Shown: positions 45,270 to 58,735 of the stretch, in pieces
How positions within the stretch are numbered: position 1 is the first letter of the stretch
Layout of the letters: each line of letters starts with the position of its first letter
Source of the DNA: Drosophila miranda
Lineage: Eukaryota; Arthropoda; Insecta; Diptera; Drosophilidae
Length of the DNA stretch: 64,000 nucleotides
NCBI RefSeq assembly: GCF_003369915.1
Contig: NC_046675.1
Span: 5,952,001 to 6,016,000, forward strand
Reading direction: 5' to 3'
Program-made: the position numbers and the translations under genes
The notes under the pieces: generated by a model
Told to the model about the DNA's origin: nothing
The model's database searches: none
Seen by the model: the letters and a program-made list of their open reading frames with translations, nothing else

Positions 45270-48200
45270 CTATGGCAAATACCCCAACGAGTCCTCGAGA
45301 GAGGCGCTCACAGCCCGCATCGACTGGTAGCTGCCCATGCGGCTCCGGCTGACGTTGCTCCGGATGGAGGCCGCCTTCTCAATGGCCTTGATATTGATCA
45401 GCAGATTGTCGGCGCTGCACGCCTTCTGCGCAGCTCCCACGCTACCAGGTCCCAGGGGCATGGCCATGGAAAGTCCATTGGCACCCACCCGGTCCGTGCT
45501 AAAGGAATCGCGCGCCCGGTAAGACGACTTCCGGGAGGAGGCATATGAACGGCAACTGCCGTTGGCGGCCCGCATCGATTTCTGGATCTGCATGGGCGGG
45601 CACAGGCTCTTGATGTCCGTCGTCTGGCTCAGCTTCATGTCCGCAAAGACGGCAGCTGCCTCTACGCTCTTCTTTACGCTCAGCGCCTCGTGCGGCTGGA
45701 CGGGCTTGCTGTTGCCGCTGATGCTGAAGAGCTCGTAGTCCAGGCCCAGCTTCTCGGAGGGCTTACCCTTCCGAGACACCCCCCCACCCGGCCTGGGAGC
45801 CTTGCGCTGCTGGGAAAGGGAATCCTCGCTGATGGCTGCCGCTGCCAAGGCCCGCTGCCGGCGGTGGGTGCGCTTGCAGTAGCACTTGCTGGCGCTGATG
45901 CAGCTGTCGGAGTCGCACGAGGTGGTCGTCTCCGAGCGGGAGTTTGCCGAGTCGTGCTCCAGAGTGCTGGCCGGCTCCTCTTCAACCATGGAGCAGTAAC
46001 ACTTGTCATCCGACTTGCACGAGATCAGCGAGTGGCGGTTGTTGGCTACTGTTCCGGCATTGACCACAGGATTGACAGGCCCCGAGGGTTTCCTCGAGTT
46101 GGCCATGGCCATAGTGCGCTCGTTCTTCTGCCGCAGCTTGTGGTTCAGGTGCTCTGTGCGCAGGCTGCAGTAGCAGCGATCGGCCGAGGCGCAGGTGCAA
46201 GACTCGGAGTCGTAGCTGCACTCGGAGCAGGAGACGTATCTGCACAATGAATGGGAGTATTAGGGAAAACAGTGGGCAGAATTTTCCCATTAAAGCCTAC
46301 CCGCTGCTGCTGTTCCTGTTGAGTCCCTGCAGGGCGTGCTCATTCCGCACCACGGATACATCTGAGCCACTGGTGGCCGCCCGATTCCGTTGATGCTGCT
46401 GCTGTTGCTGGACGTGGCTGATGGGGGGTCCGATAATGATGGGGGCACTAATCTTGCGCTTGCCCTGGCTGTCGAGGGTGGCCGCCTCCTTGGGTCGTGG
46501 GCTCGACTTCTCCAACTTGGCGCGGCACGAGCGGAACTGTCCAAGCTGGAACATTTTCTTCAAGCTCTTTGTGCCGAAGAAGCTGCTCTTCGACTTCTTC
46601 TGCGGATGGAAGAGATTACATTTGCATTGAATTTGTCCACGCAATCCTATAGACATCGTCTTTCCGCTCACCTGTGACCCATTGACGCTGGCCTTGCGCT
46701 TCTGCTTTTTCTTCTTCTGGCGGCGCATGATGTTCTTGGAGCGCTGAAAGAGCTCGTCCTGGGTAAGAGTGACGGCTAGCTTGAGCAGGAACTCCTTGTA
46801 GATGGGCTTTAGGTCGTTGAAGGACATGCCGTCGGCATCGATAATGGCATACAGAATGTCGTCCAGGGAGTGGAGGTTCTCGTGCAGACGAAATTCATTG
46901 AACAGCTCGCTGAAACCAAGTGGGGAACTAGAAGCACAATTCAAACGATGCCAATCAACCAAACCAAACCTTCTCACCCAAAATGCAATCAATCTACCAC
47001 CAGCACCCAGGCCAGGAGCGCACTCCACAGACCAGCTGCGTGGCCTTCCTGGCCCCAAGAGCTTGGTGATAATACTCACCCTCCTCCACCACCACCGCCC
47101 AACTTGCCCGAGTGACGGCGTGCCGCTCTCGACTTGTAGCGGGTCAGACCTCCGGTGTTCAAGAAGCTGCCGGATCTTGGTATGGCCACGCGCGTCAGAA
47201 TGTCCCCGCTGGCCGCCTCGCCGCCGCCACCGCCTGCACCAACAGCCCCCACTAGATCCGCACCCTTGTAGGCGCCACTGGATGCTCCGGATGCCACTGG
47301 CTTTTTGCTGTGATGGCCATGTTGGTGCAGGCGGTTCACGTGTCCGTTGCTGCAGATAATGCTGCCATTGCGCGAAGGGCTTCCTTTGTATCCGGAACCG
47401 GGCACCGTTGTGGGCACTGGAGGGGCGCGCTTGGACTTGTGGGACTTGCGCTTGCGCTCCTCCGTGGACGTTTCCACCTCGGCGGCCTCGTTGATGACGT
47501 TACTGTTGGAGCTGAGCGAGATGCTGGAGACCCTCTTCTTGCGGACGGAGCGGGAAGGCGTGCCGGATACTCCGGTACCCGCGCGAAAGGAACTGCGTCG
47601 CCCACTGGCACTGGGCGTGATCTGGGAGCGGGACAGGTAGTTGGAGCTGGTCATGGCCGAGCTGCTGGCGATGCTGATGCAGCTGACTCCGTTCTGCTGG
47701 CGCGGCGTCCGGCGTTTCGTGCTGCGGTGCGAGTTGGTGCTAACGTGGGCCATCAGGCTCTGGTAGAGGGTGGCCGCTATCACGATGGCGTCCTCGGTGC
47801 TCTTGCAGATGAAGCCGTGGCACTCGAGGATCTTGGGAGAGCTAGCGGATCGCATGACAACCGCAAAGATGGGGGCATGGACGTGTATGCTGTGCTCCAC
47901 AGCCATTTGCTCACTTGAACTGGGGATTACAGGATTGGAGTTTGATTACGGTCCTGGCTTCGAGCTTCGAGGCAACCTGAGACTCACCTTAGAGGCTGAA
48001 ACAGGGCAGTCTTGTCTATATTTTCGGGATCGGTGATCAGTGGCAGGAAGGCGGCTCCGCCATCGTCGGCGGAGATTACAAACTTCACCGCCGACCACAC
48101 GGCAATGTTGTGAAATGGAGTAATGTGGGCCTCACTCTCGTCCGGGCCGCTTCCTCCTTTTGGGATTGGCACAGAGCTGATCTTCACCCGCAATCCTGTG

Positions 48201-50015
48201 GCACAAATATCCAACGATCCCGAGCTGAGCCTCTGCAGGATATACCATAACCCCAATTGAGATTCCAGAATATCTTTTACTTGATCCATTTACTTACCTT
48301 CTTGGTAACCTCACTGAGGTACAGTTGCCTCAGGGGCTCCTGCAGTCCCTGGAGACTCGTCACCTTGTCTTTTAGCGGCAGGGAGCCCAGGCAGGTGACA
48401 TCGAAGCTGCTGGTGGCGTCCTTGGCCACGTCCGTGAAGAGCTGCTCGATCTGGGCCTGCACACTGTTGCTGATCCGCTGCACATCCTTCTTGGCCGCCT
48501 CGGCCAGCACCTTGGCCGACTCGCTGGACTCCTGCAGGAAGCTGCTCTTGGCCCCCGAGGTGCTGGCCAACTCACTACGCCCATACATGATGATGGAGCG
48601 CGTGCGATGCGATCCCCGGGGATCGTCGAGGCGGCTGCTTCGCATTGATCTACGTAATGGGCGGGCGGGATAACAAATTATCAGAATTGGATCATAGAAA
48701 CAGGTATAAAGTTTGGTATAGAAATTTCTTGCTGGAGGGGTATGTAAATGTAAAGTTTCATCTATTTAAAATAGTTTAAATTGTTGCATTTAATGGCCAC
48801 CATCAGCTTTTTTAATGGTTATTTGCAAGCCAACAACACTTTCGGGGCCTCCACTCTCTGCTGTGTGACAAAACGGTTACATTTTTTGTGAAAGTTTGAC
48901 TGATTAAAGCAAACTAACCATAGATTAGCATATTAGACTCGGACTAGTGATTGGAGACTGTCTGCTTGTGTGTGAACTCGTAGAGTTGGCATTCGATGGG
49001 CCACATCCTGGTGGCGCCATCGCCATCCCATCCACACAGACAATAGCCCAGGGAGCTCTAGTGGAGATGTATTGGCAATGGCCAGGTCCAGGTCCAGGTC
49101 CAATGGACCCCCCTGCCCCCTGCCGAATGCAGCTTAAGGTGTTCCCAATACCAGATTCTGTTTACCGCTAACTGACACAAAATCGGAAATGGTCATTTCC
49201 ATAGAACGTCGCAGCGTCGGCAGCCGAGAGTTTTGAATGGGAATGAAGATGAGTGGAGTGGAGTGGAGTGGAGAATGCTGGCCTCTGGAGAAGAGTCGTG
49301 GTTTTCTTTTTCAATCAATTAAGCAGTTCGCTGCGCGAATGTGTGTCAGCGGTGGAATATTTAAGCATAGAGCAAGTGCCGATCCGATCCGATGTGACCA
49401 AAGACTCAAATTATTCTATTTTTCCATCTCCCTCTGTCGTTCTTGCCCCTCTCTTTCTACACAGCTGTTGGTTGCAGCTCTTTCTCTCACAGACAATATC
49501 GTTTTTAATTTTTGAACTAACTGTGCTTTTTTGTTGCTTATGGAAATGCAAAACGGTAAAAGAAACATTCAGTGGTCTTCCAAAATCAGTCTCTCTCTAT
49601 TTCTGTATCTGTATCTGTGTCTCGTTTATGTATCTGTATCTCGCTTCTGTGGTTTCGAGAACGAAAGTGCTAAGCTCGAAACGAAATTAATATGTGGATA
49701 TGATATCGAGAGCGAAGCTAATGAGTGGACACACCTACTGGAAATCCATCAGATATGATTGATATTTTTGATCTTAATTAATTTTCTAATGGGGACTCAC
49801 CTGGAATCGTCAAACATTAGATCGATCTTCAGTTTGTATATCGAATTTCGACTGACACTCGAATTGTTTTCGAGCTGGTCGCCGTCCAAGAGCCGAAAGC
49901 CGGAAGAGTTGCTGTTGCTGTTGCTGCTGCCGGTCGCTGGTTTGCCCCGCGCCCGCACGGAACTCATTTTGGGTATGGCCACTGCGGATTGGGAGTCCAC
50001 TTTGCAGGTGACCAT
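45270..50015 (-). CDS. PTB/PID-domain protein with Cys-rich tail
   Basis: Predicted 1052-residue intracellular protein. Exons: 49801-50015, 48298-48649, 47988-48232, 47080-47919, 46672-46909, 46301-46599 and 45270-46239; all phases agree. The N-terminal 300 residues form a PTB-like fold: FDVTCLGSLPLKDKV, LDICATGLRVKISS, HNIAVWSAVKFVI and SPKILECHGFICKSTEDAIV followed by a helix. A Ser/Arg-rich region with KKRV, RKRKSHKSKRA and Gly runs comes next, then a short helical segment (DGMSFNDLKPIYKEFLLKL) and KKKKQKRK. The last 320 residues carry three Cys-rich elements ending in CYC (ADRCYC, DDKCYC, SASKCYC). The ATG is taken as the one at 50015; a later one is 49965. No gene symbol is assigned. It may be an adaptor, but the ligand is unknown. 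Confidence 0.85.
46600..46671 (-). other. 72-base in-frame intron, possible retained exon segment
   Basis: In the PTB gene the segment between GTGAGCGG (donor side) and CATCCGCAG is 72 bases without a stop, so both spliced and retained versions stay in frame. The retained form would add 24 residues including CKCNLFHP. GT/AG ends and flanking exons (NGSQ|KKSKSS) favour splicing. Constitutive removal versus regulated retention cannot be told here. Confidence 0.45.
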
Positions 50016-53000
50016 CCTCAATGTCTGCCCGTGGATTAACACTTGCGGAATGCACTGGCAGTTGCAAATCTTTATCTCACTATTTTACTTTTTTTGCCTT
50101 GGGATTTGTTTGTACCGTTAAATTTCTGCTCAAATTAGCGATAAAATGCAATTCAATTATGCCCAATCCAATGAACGCTAATTTTTAACATGTTAGCGAA
50201 ACAATCGCCCGCTGCTGCTGCTGCTGTTGTTGCACGAGACTTGGTATCACACTTTGCATAGGGCTAACACTCTGGCCATTTCCATTTCCATTTGCAGCGA
50301 TTCAGATGGAGATGCGGACGCGTCTCGGAAATGTTGCATGCCGCGCTCGGATGTGGCGATCATCATTCACTCGTGCTGGCTCATTAATTAGCTGCAAGCA
50401 AAACCAAATACCGACAAATTGTACATACGTATGAGTAATATTTGTTTTTGGGGGGGACTACAATTAGATTAAGCCACAAGTACAGGCCATAGCCGGGGTC
50501 TGTCCATGAGGAACAATGTATTGCAAAATCATTATTAAACCACTTTTTATGCTGATTGTTTCTTTTTCTCTTGCCACTTTTTGGGGCTGTTTCGGCTGAT
50601 AAATTGCCCCATGAAATGCAATTGTTGTATCGGAAAATGTTAGTTATGCTCAACACACACACACACACACACAGTCACAGCGGGGCAGGCGGCGGCCCCA
50701 GATACGTACGAGCCACAAGGCGAGCGCGTTAATTCGGCTGCATCTATGAGATACTTTCACTGTGGAGATATTTTTGCGGTAATTAGCAAATGCCGCTTGG
50801 AGCACAAGGTACACACTCTCACGAACTAAACGTAATCACAATCATATCATATAGCCACACATTTGGAAAAGCCATTTACTTGTGCCTTATTGAACTCCAA
50901 TTCCACTGCACCACGGCCCAAATTTGGCCAACTCCAATGCACTTCACTGGCTTTGGCTCTAAGTTTGTATAATCCAAAATGCTGTAATTCGGTTTTGGAT
51001 CTCGAAACCGGGCATCTGAGTTTGTTGAATGCCACAGAGCGACTGGCCGCACGGAGCCGCTGCTGAAATGTCGATGCGCGTCAAAAGCACAACCGAAGCC
51101 CGACGAGCGCTGGCTTACGACTGACTTCAGGCGTCCGAAGAAAGAAAGAAATGGCCAAATGGCCCAGGCCAAGACTGCGCACCGGGAGAGTGGTGGCCCA
51201 CACGAGTAACAATATCATCTCTGGCGTAAGTGGGTAGCGCAGCACAATGAGAATGCCTGTCCGATCCCGCTCCCCGTCTGCCCATCTGTATCTCTGTCTG
51301 ACTTTGTATCTGTTTTGGCTTTAACCAACTACAAAATGACAGATCCAATGCGTTGATGGAGACGAACGGGTTCGAGAGACAGTTGCTTTTCAACACCGCA
51401 ACAACAATCACCTGCCCAATGCTGACCTGACACTGAAGATTCGATTATTATATGTTATTATCGGCTTGCGTATATGCGTTTGAACAGACATTTGCATATG
51501 TGAATGTCGCAGCATTTGCGTAAAGATTTCGGGGTATATTGCAGTCAGTCTCCCACAAACCTCGGCGCCTCCGGGGGCTGGCTGACTGCAATTAAACCTC
51601 TCGTTTGGGTCCCAAGTGCCGGCGGACCCGGGTTTTGCCATTTGCGCAAGCGCAGAAGCTGTGACGGCGCGAGAGGCGGCAAGGGAGCCCCCAAGAGTGA
51701 AGGCATTTTCGAAATCAATGACCGTGGTCAAGTCTTACGATAATTGGTGCTGCCTGCCCGTGGGCCATTGTGTGTGTTGCTGTTGTGTGCACTATCGTAA
51801 AATGCATTCAAAGAGCACAGCACAGCCACACCTGGAAGCTGAGAATACTTTGAGGGGAGACCCTAATGGGATAGCAATAACTATCCACATGCATGCGAGC
51901 AATTACTCGGATGATCCCGAATTTGAATTTTAAATTTTAAAGAAGAACACATGTAGTTTTCGACGAGAGATCCCTCTGACAAAATAAACACGAACAATAA
52001 ATATTTCTACGGGCTATATGTTTAATAAAATAAGCCTAGGCATTGCTAATGAAATCTGAGTTGCTTGTGGTCGTAATTCAATGGTGATTTCAATTAAAAA
52101 GCCCGCTACCATTTCACTAATAATAAAAAGCCCATAAAAATCTATCACTGTAGATACATCAAAACTTTCCTTTGTACGGTTCGAGCGATTTCCATTTCAA
52201 ATGTTTGATCTACTGGCAATTAATAGCACACATGTGGGTCTGTGCCTGAGTGTGTTTCGATCCGAAGTTGTCAATGTTGTCGGTTTTATTCATGAGATAA
52301 CAGTAACAACTACTCCAAATTGGTCTACCCTAAGACAAAAGAGGAAAAACGAGCTGTGAAGCCTGGCAGGGCCAGAAAACTCTTACTTTTATGGCTCCTC
52401 CGACGGGTCTATCTTTAATGGAACTAACGAAAACGGTCGATCAGATGGCCTACAGATGATAGCGCAGAACAGGGCTGAGCATTTTCGTTTTCAACGGTTT
52501 ATTCAAATTTCTAGAATTTTCTTTTGTGCGTGTGCTGAGAGCTTTTACTTTTAACAGAATTTTCCCCTAAACAAATTTGATGGCTAAACCGTTAACTGCA
52601 CCTGCAGTCGGTGGTGGTGTTGATAGGTGATGTGATTTATTTAACAAATAACATCATATTATCATCATATCATGATCATCACTTTCTCTATTCAATTTAC
52701 GGGGATGTTGCTTCTGCTGCTGGGGTTTCTGTATTTTCTGTTTTAGGTTTTCTGCTGGCAGTGCCAACGGCAGCGGCAACTATTTCAAAAATTAGTCGTA
52801 TTTTTTTTTGCTCTCCGCCTGCCTACAAGATGCAGGCAAGCTTGAAGATACAGATACAACGCACAGCACAGGGTTGGCCTGGTACTCGGGGATCGGCAGA
52901 GGTAGAGGTAGAGTGATTCGCTTGATTCCTTTGCGCTCGTCTTGTGCCCAGCACTGCGTATCTGGCATGAGCACCGAGCACTGTACACTGGCAAAAATGC

Positions 53001-56000
53001 TTGCCCACCACGAATATCTTTCTAGCCAATGGGGAAAATAGAGAACTGCAGCTAAACAATGACTCCAAAAAGTAGTCAAGACTATTTCCACAGTGTTTCG
53101 GAGTGGACAAGTTCTGCAAATTATTCAAAACATTTTTCCACAAAAACATTGCGCAATTAAAGTTTCATGACTTTCCCTGACTTCGCTCCGACATAATCTC
53201 TCTCGCGGATGACTTTCTTTGTAGAATCACGGCCAGATGGAGATATAAGATACTTGGTTGGGCACAGATACTCGCTCATAGATATGCCCTACTGTGCCCC
53301 ATGTGGCTCCATTCATTCATTCGTAGCAGCGCTGGCAGCGACGCTGGCGTTGCGTCACGATCCCAATCGGAGGCGAGACACGAAAAGCGGAGCTTTGTGC
53401 AGACACAGGGCAAACAATAATTGTCACATTGTCACATTCTCCGCTCGCACACGCTCCACTCATCCCATCCATCCATCCATCCTATTCGGGTGGAGCTGGG
53501 GCCACGGCAGCGGGTGGTTAAAAAGAAATTAATTTTGCGGTTTCTTTGTGTACATTTTGTATTGGTTGCAAAAACGTTGTTAACGATCTGGTGGCTACGT
53601 GACCCAAACACCCGACCACAGGCACACGATCACAACTACTGACCCAAAGAGGTGAAGATTTTAAATCCTGACAATGAGCAACAAAATGTATCTTACATAA
53701 AAGATATAAACCAAAAATGTCATGAGTATGCATATCAGAGAAATCATTACGTTGTCATTCGTAATGGATATGCGGTATTTACATGTCATATGTGGGGAAT
53801 ATATAAGAAATATGTAGGAGATTAATCCCTAATTGGGATAACATCCTACCTTTTAAAGCTAAGGATTTCTCTGCCCTTTCATCGTATCTTTGACTCTTTT
53901 TTTTTAAACTAAATCTAAGCATGAAAATCTTTCGGACAAGGAGAGTTATGGACACTTTAACGAACAATGCCCCCGCCATAAGGTGAGCATTACGGCGTAG
54001 ATAATGAAATCCAACAAAGAAATTGCTCAAAAGAGCGTGACGCTAGGCGCTGCTGTTCATGAACTCTGCGCCATAAATTGCCATAAGCATTTGCATTTGC
54101 ATACCACACATCCAAAGCCATAGCCCATCCCTAGTTGGGGGCCCCTTAGCGGTGTCTAGTCACGAATATTCTGATGGAAATTCTTTATGGGCGAATTTTT
54201 GGCTTTTAATTGGTACTTCCAAACATTTTCCATCCTTTCTTGACTTTCATTTATTTCGGTCAGCTGGGTTCAAATGGCGCGTGCTTTGTGGGGGCGCGAG
54301 GCGCCGACAGCCAACAGACCACTGCCACAGCAACGGGCAGAGAGGTATAGGAATAGAGCTGTAAATGATTGGAGTTAAGTATCTGCATTGACACCATCAG
54401 ATTGCCGGCTAACTGTTGTGCTGCTCGGAGAGAGCCGTTCCGTTCCTCTAGAAGATAAGATCATAATTCTACTGCCCACCTGGCCCATTGGTCTGTCTGG
54501 CCAAGATAATTGTTTTCTTGTCATTTATCGCATTTGAGGGAAAGTTTGCACTTCTCAGAAGGTACTCGTACGAGAAAAGTATACGCTTCTTTTTTTATTA
54601 CCATTCATAATTATGAGGCTCAATCCCAGTGATCATTGGGGTCGATGGGTAAATGTAAATTAAGGGCTACTGCCTCTACTGACTGCGGATTACTGTAATT
54701 GTTTCTATTTTTGGATTGAGAGCCTAAGGTACGATCGTTAAGACCTTGCGGGGAGATACCAATAGCTGATTGAGCTTTTGGCTTTCATTGTAATTGCAAT
54801 TATAATTGTAACTGTAATTGCCATGAATTATGGATAGTCTTAGTCCTAGTCTCACGACTGTGATGCATTGCCCAAAGAAACGTTCTTCCAGCACACTTCT
54901 TAGAATGCTTCATTAGCACATTCTAAGATCCCGATAAAGAGATTGTTGGATAGCGGTAAACTGGTGATTGGAAATGGCTCAACGCACGATTATTTTCGCA
55001 TCTACTATTCGTATCAGAGAACAAGACACATACAAGCCAGATCCAGTCGAGGAGTTATGGCTGTGACCCACCTTCAGAAGTGGAAACAAGTTGCAATTGC
55101 AGCTGGAAACAAACTGCGCACCGATGCTCCAGTTTCTGAACCGCGGACCTGTCACGCAGACCCCAGCCAGCATCCAGCAGACGCGATCAGAGGAGAAAAT
55201 CGGAAAATAATTGCAAGAAAACTCGAGATCCCTCCTAGAAAGAAGCGCGCGCGGGCTCGGACAACAATTGCGGCCAACGGACAATCCCAGGTAACGTTTC
55301 GTAAGTAGGAAACTTGAACGAGTTTAGCAGGAAAAATGACTGGTCGATCTTGATTTGTTTGTCGCCGTCACTACCTAGCTACCTACTGAAGAAGCTACAG
55401 AAGCTACTGTCAGCACCAGCAGATAAAATCCCGCTAATCGAATAAGTGTTTACTTGTCTTTTAATAAGGCTTATATGGCTTTCCAGGCAGTCCCCGTCTA
55501 GTTGCTGTTTGCTAGGCCATTCTGGGACAGAAGAATGTCTTGTCTACAAGTAATTATGATCCCAACAGAATAGATTTAATTGGTTTGCATTCAAGTAATA
55601 ACGACTATCCAGTAGAGCTATAAGTTCTTTCTTTCGCAAATCAATGATCGATGGGATGTCTTAAGATATAATTGTTAGCTGTCTTACCTCTTCTGTAATG
55701 CTGCCACAATATTATCCATCCAAAAATAAGTTCATGATTTGTTAAATTTTCGGTTTTGCACATTTATCAAAGCAATTTTGAAAAGAAAACTTTCTATCAC
55801 CAAAGTACAGCAAATTCTTGCATTGTAGCATATGATTATTTCCCCCAAACGATTCGGTCACGTTCCTATTCTGGAGACAACGACAACACTTTCGTTTCGT
55901 TTGAGCAGTTGCCAAGTGGTGGGATGCCGTAGATAATTTACATTTTCCAACCGAGAAAATGCCAGGAAAATCACTGCCGAAGCCCGAAGCAGAAGTAAAA

Positions 56001-58686
56001 GCAGCGACCAGAGCGCGCGAAGTCAATAACGAGACTAACCGCTGAAGAGCGATTGGATGAAGCTCAGAGCTGAGGCTAGACCTGGAGCCAGAGCTTAGGC
56101 CACGGCTAGAGCCGACTCGATGCAGAGACACAGCCAGAGGCAGCGGCGGCACCACTGCAGTGGCCAGTTTTTTGTTTTTGGGTCGAATTTTCGAAGCTGC
56201 AGCCGCATGGCATGCGTGGAGCTGCTGGACCCACTGCCGACAGCTGATGGGGATTAGCTAAAATTTCGACTTGCAATCGTACCCTGTGGCGGCTCATGAT
56301 CCTAATTGTGACACTGATATGCCCAATTTGCCATGCTTATGTCAACACACAATCACCAAACTGGCACCCAAACAGGACTTAGTTCATGCAAATATGATAA
56401 AACCCAGAGAAGACCTAATGAAGTACCAGTGTCCTGTCTTTGTGGAGCAGGTCAGGTCAGGATTGCCTCTCGTCCACCTTGACTCGATCTCGAAGCCCAA
56501 TTTCCATGGCCGAAAAGTGGAAAAACCTGCGTGGACAGAACAGAGTGCCCCAAATTGCACTGTGCTCATTCGCAAGGCAAATCTTTGACCAATATTTGAG
56601 TGCACCGTTAGACTGGCAAAGGCAGTGGCTCAAGGCGCTCGGCTAGAATTAATTCATGTTTTTGGCCGGACCATCGATAACTCGTGGCCGCGCGCATATT
56701 CATGGCAGCTGCATGGAGCTGCATCAAAAAGGAAACAGGTTCGCCATGCTCCATTGGGCAAAATGGGTCAATCGCCCCAGAACCTCGCCGCAGATCCGAA
56801 CAAGTGTCAGGTTTTGCCTCGGCCCCGCAAAATATGAAGTTGCTCATCTCCTTTGTGCCGCCTCGAAACTGGGCCACGCCACCATCGAGCGGCAGTTCTA
56901 GTTCGATTCGGGGGATTTAGTGAAGCAATTGGAGACAGGCGGCCTGATGCCTGCTTAGAAATGTGTCGCGTCGCACATAAACGGGAACATAAAATAGCAT
57001 TTACCGTAAACGGCCCGACTGACTCCTTACATGCAACGACCCATTTGATATTGGATAAGCTGCCTGCCCCACAGCTACAGTCGCAGTCACATTGGCCTGT
57101 CTGGCAGACAGATGCCCATTCGACTGGATTCGACAGCTACTGATGCCATTCGAAAAGTGTTTCAAGATGGGATAACACTGGTCGCTCACACATTTGTGTA
57201 TGCGGATGTGGTTAAAGAAATGCTTGTTTGGTATCGGCACGAATGGATTTCATTAATCATCATTGCGATTATACAACAGATTGTAAGCCATAATAATTAG
57301 ATAACTTATGAGGCTCAGCATAGAACTGAGCTCTTTTTGATAGCATGACCAATAGACACAATAGTAAAAGTAATCAGCATTTCGTTATATGAATTATGAT
57401 AAAATCTACTTAGTGGGGGTCACCATTTTATGTGCTCCTTTTAAACAAATGTATGTGCAATAATGGATAATTATATAGACCCAACAATAAATCCATCAGA
57501 ATACAAACAAACTGCGCTCTATCACATCCTTACTGGAACGAGGTGGTCCCCTGGCAATTATGTGGAGCGTATCTTACCGTAGATCATGGCTTAGAGAGCA
57601 TTAGGTCGTCCATTTTTGGTACACATTGGCCCAACAGACTACTTAACAAAACCTCCTCAAGAAAACATCTCGAATAGAGTCAAATTTGTCTAATTTTTCC
57701 AAGGTCGGATCGAAGACCCCAGCAGCTAGTACTCTTTAAATACATTAGGTTAAGCATTAGTATACTATACTAATTTTTTAAATGTATTCATATTTTTATA
57801 GATTAATGCAATTTCCATATCGTTGCATGTAAAACAAATTGTGTGAATAACGAACATCGGTACCTGCTAGAGTACCTAGCAAAAATGTGTAGAATCCAAC
57901 ATACTTTTAGGCTGGATGAAAAATATCTGTCTTTGCTTTAAAGTAGAGAAAGTGTATAATGGAGGACACAGACCTTGACTGTACTATTACTATAAACTAC
58001 TATTTGTTGGTGCTTTTAAAAATGTATACCCTTATTTGGATCATTCAAAGTCTAGGCATAGTACGATATAAGGTATGATCCTATTTTTATTGTTATCTGC
58101 ACATTTAATTACATATTTTAAATATCAATTTAATATATGACTAAAGATACATAAAGACATATCGCTCGAATCCCAAATAGTTTTTTCTATCCACCATGAA
58201 GAACATATAGATTAAAGCATATGGTTTGCCTACTCCACTCCCATAATCAACAATAAATTATTGCCTATTAATATCCACATAAGGCCTATTCATCACGTAA
58301 CTTAGCCAGTTGCAAATATTTGGTCCACAGACGTTTGTTTGTTTTATATTTAATCACATTTAGAAAAATATACAAGGTTACTTCTTATATATGTAGACAT
58401 TGCTCGTATTAATGTAAACGGTTTAACATATTTTTGGTCGATTACGATTAGAGATTACGATTTATACATTTGCGTTTTACGTATTGCATTTGGTTTAAGT
58501 GGATAGCTTATACCTAAACTCGTACAGCGGGGGAGCTATGGGGAGCGGTGGCTGGGTGCGGACTTACACGTGGCTTGGGGGTAGACATCACTAAAATACT
58601 AACAGTTGCAGTTATTGGTTGTTTGATTCCTTGTTAGTCCCAGATTCTCTCTTTTAATTTGCATAGCTAACTAAAACTACATAATT

Positions 58687-58722
<36 letters not shown>

Positions 58723-58735
58723 AGAAGGCTTGCCC
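50016..58735. other. long gene-poor stretch between the PTB gene and the aminopeptidase-P homologue
   Basis: 8.7 kb without a convincing coding gene. The proximal part (50.0-50.4 kb) is the PTB-gene promoter. A microsatellite (CA)n lies at about 50653-50673, and a longer one at 58690-58719 borders the next gene. At 54943-55308 a plus-strand open frame is followed by strong donors (CCCAGGTAAC near 55290 and TTTCGTAAGTAG near 55302). It may be a 5' exon of a gene to the right, but no downstream exon was found in this window. The remainder has no recognised features. Confidence 0.4.
58690..58719 (+). repeat. (CA)n microsatellite
   Basis: About 15 uninterrupted CA units directly 3' of the minus-strand aminopeptidase-P homologue, within 20 bases of its stop codon. 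Confidence 0.9.

Noticed and set aside
45690-46250. 186-codon plus-strand frame over the PTB gene
   Set aside because: Antisense shadow of the Cys-rich coding exon with Gly/Ala/Val-rich composition.
47310-47918. 202-codon plus-strand frame over PTB-gene exon 4
   Set aside because: Antisense shadow of a Ser/Arg-rich exon.
54943-55308. 121-codon plus frame
   Set aside because: Composition and lack of family resemblance suggest chance; only the donor sites at its end are noted.
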